NCBI RefSeq assembly: GCF_001638985.1
Contig: NW_017265142.1
Coordinates: 434,001 to 498,000 of the forward strand
DNA from: Phycomyces blakesleeanus NRRL 1555(-)
Lineage: Eukaryota > Mucoromycota > Mucoromycetes > Mucorales > Phycomycetaceae
Direction: 5' to 3'
DNA: 64,000 nucleotides
Part shown: positions 46,132 to 55,745 of the stretch, one piece after another
How positions within the stretch are numbered: position 1 is the first letter of the stretch
How the letters are laid out: each line of letters begins with the position of its first letter
Notes under the pieces: generated by a model
What the model saw: the letters and a program-made list of their open reading frames with translations, nothing else
Told to the model about the DNA's origin: nothing
Database searches by the model: none
Made by a program: the position numbers and the translations under genes

Positions 46132-49100
46132 ACGGAAGATGGGTTTATTTAATGCCAATGGACTACGGCCCAAATTGGTGAATGTGATAGATGCTTGTGA
46201 GACGAACGATATTGATATTATTTTTGCTACAGAGACTTTCCTGCCTGAGAGCGCCCCTGCTATCCAGTGCCCTTGGACCCAGATACACAACTTTGCCATT
46301 CCAACGACGTTGCCAAAGCCAATGGACGGCATCTCGCTACTTATAAAGCCAGATTTTCCTCATCATGTACACCCCCTTCCAATCATTAACCCCCACGTTT
46401 TATCGTGTAGGATGTATCCCTATACTATACACTGCGTATACCTCCCACCACGATTGATATCCTCTGAGTGTCAAGAGCAGCTGGTGTTGTTACCCGCCGA
46501 CAACTTCACCATTTTTTGCGGCGAATTCAACGCTCGACCACACCACACAACTGGGGACACTCGAGGAAGACTACGAAGTGAAATTATGGCAAACTGGGTT
46601 AGCAGTAAGAATTTAACATGTGGAATTCGGAGTTGGCCTTCGGCATCCCAACAAACGAGAGAGTCCATACATCTGGCAGGGTCTTCAAAAGTATTATCGA
46701 TTTCTTCTTGTCATGAGAGGAGCAATTCCATGATATGCAGATGAAAATCCATGACGAACTCGCCTTGGACTCTGACCACCACCTTTGTGAGCTATCTTTT
46801 CAGCCTGTGTTTATACCACAGCTCCCGACAGAAAACTCTGTCCGTCGACTTTGGAAGCTTCAACGACTGGAAATCGAAGAGGTCTACAAAAAATACCAAA
46901 GACGATTTGAAGTGGGTTCAGGTACACTTCAACGAGAGATCCAACAAACCCTGGAAGACACTTCCATATCGTGCCCTGTTGTCTTGGAGGCCTATTCAGA
47001 ACGTCTCAATGAGACAATCTATAAGGCTTTGGATGATTCTGTTGGGCGAGCGTCACCACGACCAAAAGTTTGGAAGAACTTTTGGAATGCCGAATTACAA
47101 CACCTAGCTGACCGGCGTCAAGAACTATACCGTTGGCGACGCCGGGTTGGCAATGACTTTGAACGCATTAAAGCCCATGCTTAGTATGTTGCAGCAAACC
47201 AAGATCTGCGAACAGCAGTTCGGGCGGCACGACGACAAATCTGGTACGATTTCTGCGACAAAATCCAAAAGGCTCCTTCAGAGATGGTGAGTGCATTAAA
47301 GAGAATGAAGATTCGGCAACGATCTCCGATTTCTCTGACATCTCCAGAAGGACCACTTACAGCCGCTAATAACATGATCGACCACCTTGAGAATGTTTTT
47401 GGTGGATCTACGGAAATACGGACTGAACCGGCGGTTACACCAATGGAGAGGGAAGTACCATGGGACGTAGACCAAGTCAAGGAAGCTATTCGTCGTTTGC
47501 CACGACGGAAAGCATCAGATATTGATCATATTAGGGCAGAGATGCTCAAGCCTCTTGTATCAACTCTAGGTCCTCTACTCCACATGCTCTTCAAGCTGTG
47601 TTGGAGATGGTCGTGGACGCCTGTCGCATAGAGAACGGCACAGGTAGTACCTATCTACAAAAACAAAGGAGCGCACGCAGATCCCTACAGTTATAGGCCC
47701 ATCAGCTTGACCTCGGTGCTTAGGAAGCTTTTGGAGCGATGTCTGGCTGAGGAACTCCTTTTGACCATGCCAGAATTAGACATAGCCCAGGGAAGATTCC
47801 TCGCTAGCCGTGATACCCTAGACCAGGCTCTCTGTCTCCACGAACTAATGAGGAAATACTCTGTTCCCAACCCTGAGCAAGAGCAAGCGCTCAAACTACC
47901 AGTTGTTGTCTTCCTGGACATCAAAACTGCATATAATAATGTGTATCGTAACGTCATATGGGACTCATTGCGACCTTTTGTGTCGGAACCCTTGCTAGTG
48001 CTACTTCAAAATTTATTTAACAATATTATTGTTAATGTAGTGATGAAAAATATAGCGTCCCGTGGTGTTACGCTGAGACATGGAGTCCTACAGGGTATTA
48101 TACTTTCACCTTTCTTATATTCAATCTTTATTGATACCCTACCAAGTTTACTTCGGGGAGTCTCCACCCAACCATACAACGTTCGCATCCCCTCTCCCTC
48201 GTTAACAAGGTCCCTTCGCTTGTCCTCATACTGTATGTACGCATTTGACAGCCCAACAGCCACCCCTTTGTCACTATTAGAGGAGCTTAGGACGGTCACC
48301 TGTAATGTGTTCAGTGTTCCCCGGACGGAGGGGGATGCACCAGACTATCTTCCTATGTCAATGGCTCCTATCAACTGTCTTCTGTACGCTGACGATGTTG
48401 CCCTTATAGGCACACCCAAAGATGTGCAAAAAATGTTGACTGTAGCCGAGACACATTCAAACCTTCTGAGGTATAAGTGGAGTCTATCCAAATGCGAGGT
48501 TCCCAATGCCCCTCCCAATTCTTCCTTTTCTTTATATGGGAATACTCTTCCCACTTGCACTTCCTTTAAATATTTTGGATACCCTTTTGCTAGCCAAGGA
48601 ATAGATCGAGCCGACATGTTTCTTAAGTCGCAGCAAAAAGCTTGTGCAGCAATGCGTAAGCTTAGTAGCTCGGGTGTACACATGAACGGTTTTGGTCTCC
48701 CTGCGGCTCTCAAAGCTTATCTCATTTTTATCCGCCCCATTCTTGAGTACGGCATAGCCATTGTTCCTGCTAGCCGGAGTGACGTTCAGATCCTGAAGAA
48801 GGCCCAAAATATGTGTCTCCGGACATGTATTCGACGGCCCGATGCAACGATGGAAGTTGTTCATATCGCTGCATTAGCTGCTCTACCCAACCTATTCACC
48901 CATTCCCGTGCTCTTTAAGCCAAATATCTTCGTCGTGCTGAAACACTACCCTCAGACTCCCTGATCAAAGCTCTTACCACGCAGCTGGACCTTTCCTAAG
49001 AAAAAACGACATGGGGTGAGCTTCGTCATAGTGTACTCTGGAAAAAGACCCAATTGCTGAAAGAACATCAACCTCGGTTGAAGGACCCATTAAAAGAATC

Positions 49101-49728
49101 TTATGTTCTACTGTGCCAAAAAGAAATCGACATGCAACTTGTGAGCGTTAACCGTCCGGTAACCGTCGCTAGAGGCTTGTGCAAAGCTGTCTGGGATCCG
49201 GTCTTACTACTGCCCTGCACTCGTTCAGAACGACACCGCCTGATCAAATGGCGAATTGCTTGGCTATCGCCTACACCATCAGTCGAGTGCCAATGTGGCG
49301 CTATCAAGGGTAACCGAAACCATATGCTTCTATACCCCGCCACAATCGCTCTCGTCCAAAAACTCTGGTCTTTGATGGACCCTGCTCCTCCCCCAGAGGT
49401 TCATCTCATCGACTATGCTCTCAACTGTCTCCCCAGGTCTTTCAAATCGCCTGGTACGTGGTGCGATTGCTGGCTGTGCTTGCTTTCCTTGCTACGTGTA
49501 GTTAATCAAACCACCTCATCCTACAATCTGCCAGAAGAAAAAGTTCATGGTCAAATCCTCATCGACCTTGCAGCAAAACTCCGTGCCACAAAACCAACCC
49601 GTCTCCACCGCATCCTGCCGCCCACCCAAGAACCTGTTCCTGGTGATCCGTTCCCCCATCTTCTATCCGAAATTTCCACCGTTCCTCGTCAACCCCCTCC
49701 ATCTGTGCCCGCCCGAAATTGTGCCTAG
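46124..49728 (+). pseudogene. LINE ORF2 pseudogene: endonuclease and reverse transcriptase
   Basis: The ATG at 46124 overlaps the ORF1 stop (ATGAATAG). Domains in order: APE-type endonuclease (GLFNANGLRPKLVNVI, FATETFL, FTIFCGEFNAR, LDSDHHLCELSF); a linker; the RT with RPISLTSVLRKLLE, GRFLASRDTLDQA, VVVFLDIKTAYNNV, HGVLQGIILSPFLYSIF and the catalytic LLYADDVALIG; then a thumb region and a C-terminal CQCG...H segment. RT would copy the element RNA at a nicked target site. Breaks: a frameshift near 46630, a TGA near 46720, TAG 47182, TAG 47629, TAA 48916 and TAA 48997. Inactive. Translation across the four later stops is in one frame, so they are point changes. Confidence 0.85.
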
Positions 49729-50216
49729 GAGGACTGACTTGGTCTGGTATCGTTGTGTATTCTGGATCCATAAATGGATCGTCCGAGTTTCTAAAAGGAA
49801 TCCCTCTTTGGAGTTCCTATCCCTGCTGAAATCCGTTCCTAATTCTGGTGCCGTCAGTACCTAGTTACTTATTCCCGATTCTTTCATGTCATTTATTTTT
49901 CTTATATATTTATTTCACCTGTATTCTTACCAGCTGTATTATCTATTTTAATCTTAGTCTTTCTAAAAGCCGTTTTCCCCCACAGGGGGTTTTTTACGTG
50001 CTCTCTTTACTGTTTTTGCTGACTATTCATCCTTGTCTCTGTCATGCGTGTTCCATACTTTTTCTTTATTTATCTTTCACTTTTTACATATTTTTTATTC
50101 CTCCTCATATTTAGGGGGTTACTTTTATTATTTTCATTTATTCTTCAGCTCTCATCGGGTAGCCAATATGCTAAAATGCGCAAGGCCTAGAAAAACCCAC
50201 AATAAAATATTTTCAC

Positions 50217-50992
50217 ATGTTCTCTTTTTATACTGGGCCGACTTCTGTCTACTATGAGATGTAATATTATATGAATGACGATTCCCAAAAGGAATGAATA
50301 TTCTCAAAAAGGATGACGGGATGGATGGATAGGGGAATATAGAAGGAGGATGCAAGCCACCGTAAAAAAAAGTTTTTTTTGTTATGATTATGGCGCAGTG
50401 AAGGCCACTTTAATATATCATCCTGTCTGAGCGATTGTAAGTGAGAACTAGGCGGTTTTTAAGTCTATGTATGGGGAACAGTATCCCTGTCAATTGATTC
50501 TGCTATGTTATTTTAGCTTATTGATACACAAAAACCGCCTGCGCAACCAATTGGTAATAACAGTTTACAAAAAAGTGCATTCTGTCCGAATTATGGATTA
50601 TAATCCTTAGTTTGTAAGAAAATATAAAAGGAACATACAATCAAGTATATTTTGTACCAGTTCAGCCAATATATTGGTAGACAATTGGGTGAGTGTGCGT
50701 ATGTGTGTGTGGTGGATTAAAGAAAAGACATATATATATAATAGTCAACACAAAATACAATAACAGCTTATATTTATTCAGTTTTAGAGTAGCTTTTGGT
50801 TTATGAATTCTGTCTCTTTTAAAGTAACTTGGTAATATTGCTTTGTAAGATTTTACTTTTGTTTTAGTGTATAAGCTGTGATGCTTTTGGTTCAATTTCA
50901 CTGAGTATAGTTCTAGTATAGTGTGTACCGATCTAGAAAGTACTCTATCTATTAGACATATTCCAAAGAATAGCTTTAATTATATTCATATA
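50217..50992. repeat. 4.19-kb unit / repeat R continuation after the LINE
   Basis: 50217-50735 matches 37395-37915 of copy 1 (TATACTGGGCCGACTTCTG, GGCGCAGTGAAGGCC, GATACACAAAAACCGCC). From about 50735 it departs from the unit and instead resembles block 1 of the unit (about 36700-36960: TTTTGGTTTATGAAT, CTTGGTAATATT, TGATGCTTTTGGTTCAATT). It thus keeps a segment that block 2 of copies 1 and 2 seems to have lost. It ends at the TA into which the Tc1 element is inserted. Confidence 0.7.
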
Positions 50993-52335
50993 CAGACCCA
51001 TATCAACACTGAATACAATATTTAAGATTTTGCCAAATCAAGACATCAACCTCTTTAACATTCTTACACTAGTTTGCCTACTTTCATTTAATACGCCATG
51101 TTTAAAAACATATATACTAAGATATAGTTCTTAAAAAAATAAAAAGTAAATTTATTAAAAAACTAACAATGTGTTAACCCTCCACGAGCCTTCTTCATCT
51201 CATGTATGCGAATGAGCATTGACATGCAGTGTGTCTTGCAAACTTTAACCGGAATATTCTTCTACTCTATATGAATAGCTCTCTCCAACTTATTAAAGTT
51301 TTTTTGAGAGGGAATTCTGACCTTCACTTTCCTGATAAGATATGCCCATAAGTTCTCTTATGGGGCTGAGATCTGGACTGTTAGGTGGTCATACCATCAC
51401 TGGCAAGCTCTGGCGCTTCTTCTACTCTTCTGCAAGCTTAGACTTAGGACAAGGAGCATTATCTTCTTGGTAGATAAACTCCCCATCATTGTTCTCACTG
51501 AGATATTCCATAAATGGAAGAAGCTTTCTTTTCATCATGTCCATATATGCATACTGGTCAAGCGTGTTTTTTATGGTTTTCAATGGGCCAACTCCTCCTG
51601 CTCGTACACAGCCCCAAACCATAATAGAGACTCCTTCACACTGCAGTCTTGTTGTAATGAACTCTTCTCTGTGTCCTTCTTGAGGATATCGCAATACTCT
51701 AGTATTGCCATCCCAGCTGAAAAAACGTAAACCTTGACTCATCACTCCAGATGACGCGATCCCATCTCTGATTGGTCTCTCTGGCATGATTAGAAAATTC
51801 CTATCGCTTCTTTTTGTGTGATTTTGATAGCGGTGGCTTGTATACAGCTTTACAAGAAAATAATCCAGATCTACGAATAGTTCGACGAATGGAAGACTTG
51901 GGGATGGAATGCCCTAAGGTGTCAGACATGAAGGTGGTAAGACCCCGAAGTGTTGTGTCACGATTCGTTTTCATCTCATTAATCAAGTGATTTTCATCTC
52001 GCTCATCCATTACCTTCGAAGTTCCTTTTTGCTTATCAGGAAATTCGGTTCCAGTATCTTGTCATCTATTGATTGTGGAATACACTGTTGATAGAGGTAT
52101 ACCATTCTTCTCAAAAATTTCAGCAGCTGTGCTATTTATTATAGCTCCACCAATTATCGGTCTTCTTTGATAGTCTGAGAGCTGTTTTTGCCTGGGAAGA
52201 GTTTTGTTATTTTTTGGTGAAACATGGTGTGATTTGAATGAGAAAAGCTTTGAAAAATAAATAAATGGAAGTGTAGTGATGATGTATTGATTTGGCGGAA
52301 TCTTAAATAGTGTATTCAGTGTTGATATGGGTCTG
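50993..52335 (-). mobile_element. Tc1/mariner element with intact ends
   Basis: 1343 bp flanked by TA duplications (50991-50992 and 52336-52337). The terminal inverted repeats are about 57 bp: the left starts CAGACCCATATCAACACTGA and the right end is its reverse complement with a few changes further in. The single transposase gene runs on the minus strand and is broken. Confidence 0.9.
51163..52230 (-). pseudogene. Tc1/mariner transposase pseudogene
   Basis: Minus-strand reading: RQKQLSDYQRRPIIGGAIIN then STAAEIFEKNGIPLSTVYST (helix-turn-helix), a stop after INR, MDERDENHLINEMKTNRDTT, the second HTH with LGHSIPKSSIRRTIRRSGL, a stop, RWDRVIWSDESRFTFF (first catalytic Asp), a frameshift, GVSIMVWGCVRAGGVGPLKT, FIYQEDNAPCPKSK (second Asp), then NSPDLSPIRELMG where PIENLW-type motifs carry the third acidic residue. 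Several stops and at least two shifts. Inactive, but the intact ends could still be acted on by an enzyme supplied from elsewhere. Confidence 0.85.
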
Positions 52336-52337
52336 TA

Positions 52338-52705
52338 TATACACATCTTTTTAATACATACCTAGTCAACTTTTACTTAACAATGTCTTTCTTATAGCAT
52401 AATAGTATGCTTTCCAGAAAAAAACAGGATCAGGACTTATTTATTTTTGGAATTATTAAATACTAAACTTCATTTTATTAATGATATTGAAAATAATCCG
52501 AATCTATAGACATAGAACTAAAGAAATATTCAAAAGTTTTATAGGCAAACGCACGATAGTAAATTATTAAATATGTAAAGTAAAAAATAAGGGTAAGAGT
52601 AAAAGTAAGAATACTTGATGGCTAATTTATATAGAGTCTATGGAAATACAGTTTTTTTTTACAAATGTTCTGTACAGATATTAATTTGTGTGGTGAGAAA
52701 AGAAA
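52338..52705. other. AT-rich spacer right of the Tc1 element
   Basis: Probably the remainder of the repeat into which Tc1 inserted, too diverged to align confidently. No gene seen. Confidence 0.35.
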
Positions 52706-52909
52706 TTAAATGTATTCTACTGTAGTTATAGCATAGTATTTTTTCTTGATAACTGCTTTTGGCTTCTTTGGCTTTTCATGACAAGTACGACACTTGATTA
52801 TTAGGCGATTAGGACAGGTTCCGTTGGGAAATATAACAGATGTGTTTTTTGAACAATTGCATGTATTGTCGGGAGCGAGTACAAGGTTATAATGTCCACA
52901 AGATGACAT
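52706..52909 (-). CDS. small cysteine-rich protein, hypothetical
   Basis: 67 residues starting MSSCGHYNLVLAPDNTCNCS and ending in a basic, Tyr-rich tail (PKAVIKKKYYAITTVEYI). Cys/His spacing (CGH...CNC...C...CRTCHEK) suggests a zinc-binding knuckle. No signal peptide. It stands alone between transposon remnants and may be an exon or a fragment of a mobile-element gene. Composition is not explained by simple repeats, which is the main argument that it was or is coding. Confidence 0.35.
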   Translation of the reverse strand: MSSCGHYNLVLAPDNTCNCSKNTSVIFPNGTCPNRLIIKCRTCHEKPKKPKAVIKKKYYAITTVEYI

Positions 52910-54128
52910 CTTTACACACGCACAGGCCTCTTTAGATCCCTATTTTAGACATTATGAAGGTACCCAGAGAATAATGATAATAGTGACAGTATATATGAGT
53001 ACAATTGACTTGATATTGTTATCAGTCAGAATAAAACTTACGTGGCTAAATCCAAAATCAATGAGATTAATGTTGAGATTCATAGTACAAAATATGGCAG
53101 CTAAAATAATAATAGTAATAATAAAATTCTATTTTTCTTCTAAAGAAAATATAAATCAAGCTTATATAGTTTTTTTTCACCTTTAAAGAATGATATGAAA
53201 TAGAAATACTATGGCTTGGAGTTCTACAAAAGCCCAGGCAAGTTCCAAAAATAAATGAACCATATCACAAGAGTTGTACAATAAAGACCGAATGCCGATC
53301 ATTTGCTTGCTGTAATGAGGAGACCAACCTGTCGAGCGTAATGTGCGTTCCCCAAAAACTAGACACTTTTTACTAACTGAGCTTTCTAAAGAAGTCGTCT
53401 TGCTTAAGGATTAGTCAGTTGATGCATCAGGTTTTGATTTATTTTAATGATGCGAGGAGCAAGTCATTTTCTTTTGGTGGCGTAGTATGCAACTCGTGTG
53501 TATGACATACAGCTATTATTCTTATTTTATGCATCAAATACAACAAATACTAGGAGTATAGTTAAACCCTTCGAATCTGTTTTGGTAATATGTTAGTACA
53601 ACATTATCTCTGTCAACTATAAGTAGACTAGGTACGAACAAAATCTTTATATAGAATATATGCTCTTTGAACACAAGAAGCCTAGTAATATTGATATATA
53701 TATAGTACACTAAAATATTCTTATCTTACTAGTGTACATGATATAAATTCACTCAAGCTTTGTCAATCTGTATAATATTATTTTTATATAATGGTAATAA
53801 ATTAAATAAGACTTTAATACCTGATTTGTTTTTCAAGATTTTTCTTTTTTGGGTAGAGATGCAAGTGGTTCAAGAGTAGAGTCAAAGTAGTATTTTGGCT
53901 GAAAGTCCTTTTCATTTAATATATATATATGTATTTCAATGTTTAATTTTTCTCAATTATTTGCTATGATAGGTTAAAAATGAAAAGGGCTTCTGAATAT
54001 CCCGCTGTTGCTCCATCTCTACCTCTATTTTTTTTTTAAAAAAAAGATCGTTATGGTATCATCTTTTAATACTATATAGTCTTAGTAGGAGATGTTTGTA
54101 GTGGCATGAGTCGACTCTTAATTTTGCT
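52910..54128. other. 1.2-kb gene-poor region
   Basis: No gene assigned. A (TA)n lies at 53922-53932 and a T10A8 tract at 54028-54045. Short ORFs are scattered and unsupported. Confidence 0.4.
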
Positions 54129-54323
54129 TTATTTTTGTTTTACTTGATACTCTTTTAATAAGTCAAATACTTTGTTAAGCATAATATACTCTATAGAAAA
54201 CAAAAAATTGGCGCTTTTAGTGAATTGTTGCAAATCTTCCGGGGTATAAAGTCTCTTGTAGTTGAATTTCAATGAAGCACCAATTTCTACTCCACCATGT
54301 TTTTTGCAGTCAAAGCAAAACAT
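54129..54323 (-). CDS. short ORF of unknown nature
   Basis: 64 residues: MFCFDCKKHGGVEIGASLKF, then a Lys/Tyr-rich helical part ending in LKEYQVKQK. The CxxC at the start could be half of a zinc site. It lies just downstream (same strand) of the Fanzor-like remnant but shows no clear link to it. May be an exon or a fragment. Confidence 0.25.
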   Translation of the reverse strand: MFCFDCKKHGGVEIGASLKFNYKRLYTPEDLQQFTKSANFLFSIEYIMLNKVFDLLKEYQVKQK

Positions 54324-54437
54324 CTTTTTCTTAGCTTTTTCAACCCATTACAAAACTAAATACCAAGTTATTCAAATCTAATGGCTTACCAGCGGTAGCT
54401 TGGGTGGGTCCTAAGCGGTAACCATGACGGAATTTTT

Positions 54438-54740
54438 TTATCTTCTTTGAAGTCTAGTCAGTCTTTGTCTCAAACGACGACCCTCCTGGAGATCTTCTTC
54501 TGCTTGTCTTCTGATACATCCAATCCGAATAACGCGGGTGAACCTTACAGGTATAGTCCCATCATATCTCAGATTTTTAAGTATATGTCGGAAGTTCAGG
54601 ACAGCAGCAAGATCCCGATTCCACAAACGATGCATAACTTCTGACCCGTCCATGTTCTCCAAACAATTTAGATTGGTACATCTAAAAGGACTTATCTATT
54701 TTTGTTCACAAGGTCTAGAATCATTAAATGTTTTTAAAAG
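54438..54740 (-). pseudogene. Fanzor/TnpB-like nuclease C-terminal remnant
   Basis: Minus-strand reading: PCEQK, a stop, then SPFRCTNLNCLENMDGSEVM, HRLWNRDLAAVLNFRHIL, and GTIPVRFTRV with a basic tail (RRQAEEDLQEGRRLRQRLTR). The Cys-x4-Cys followed by a WNRDxxAxxNF block matches the zinc finger and last catalytic Asp (RuvC-III) at the end of eukaryotic TnpB homologues (Fanzor). The upstream RuvC-I and RuvC-II parts are not visible. If correct, this is the stump of an RNA-guided nuclease carried by a transposon. Assignment rests on this one motif block. Confidence 0.5.
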
Positions 54741-55745
54741 AAACATGCTTAATAGCTATCAAGGCCAGTATTAATAAAATACGAATCAGCAAGGTTGACA
54801 AAAGAAAGTAACTTGAGAAGAATTGACAGAAAAACGTCTACATTATGTACAGTTTGGTTGCCAAGATTGCTCGCATGCTCATTAGAGATTTTAGTAGATT
54901 GAGAGAATTGCAGGGAATCTGCCTTCTGGTTTTTCAAAGTAGGGATCAGGCATGACAATGTCAACACAAAACAGGTTTATACTCGTTGATAAAAAGAATC
55001 AATTAAGTAATATACATACCTACATCAGTATTATAGTATTTAGAGAATAGCCGTTTTCTTTAGATAAAGAATGTAAAAAGTATCATATAAAAGTATATAT
55101 GTATACTGTCTAGTAAACTTATAGCTTAAAATGTTACTAAATATCATAAAACTTAGTACTTCTTCTTTGCATACTTCTTTATGTTTAACTTGTATTATTT
55201 TGACCAATGAAAACCATAAACTTCCAATATAAAACATCATGCATTTGTTTAACCAATCATAAAGAGAATACAAATACCTAAGAAAGGTATAGAGCTGCTA
55301 TATTTAGAATATTTGATTGGATTAAATGCAAAAGTAACCTAAAATTCCATAAATCGTATTTGACAAAAAGTAAAACTAATAGGCTAAAACAGGCATCCTA
55401 TTGGCTATAAAAGTTACAAGTGCGTAACTCGGTAAGAAGTCGGAAGTATAAATCCTGCCATTTCCTAGTAATAGTTAAAATACAGTGTATCCTACAACAG
55501 AAGGACATGAGAGTGCTTATTTTAAAAAGAAAAATATCTTTAATAAATCTTACTGGTAAGAACTAAAACCCTGAGCACTGTGTGCGCGTGTGTGTTTTTG
55601 TTCTCCTTGTATACATTTCTTTTCTCATTCTGCAATTATATATTATTAGATCAACCAGTGTGACAGAAAGTATAGCGCCATTCTTTTTAGGATATTGACC
55701 TCCCCAAAAAAAATTACTCTTCCGCCCGTTTTCATCACCTTATTC
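54741..55745. other. intergenic region upstream of the golgin gene
   Basis: No gene seen; it holds the golgin promoter. A CTATTGG (inverted CCAAT) near 55397 is a possible promoter element. Otherwise AT-rich. Confidence 0.4.

Larger units (their letters stand above)
45273..50216 (+). mobile_element. non-LTR retrotransposon (LINE) inserted in copy 3
   Basis: 4944 bp between 10-bp target duplications. Higher in GC than its surroundings. It carries a decayed ORF1, an ORF2 with apurinic-type endonuclease and reverse transcriptase, a Cys/His-containing C-terminus and about 490 bp of 3' sequence with no long poly(A). No LTRs. The 5' end may be truncated. LINEs of this arrangement occur in Mucoromycotina (for example the Grem-LINE1 group); membership in that group is inference. 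Confidence 0.85.

Noticed and set aside
53320..53500. Possible RuvC-containing upstream part of the Fanzor remnant
   Set aside because: Minus-strand frames there are short and show no RuvC motif, and the position is downstream, not upstream, of the C-terminal block.
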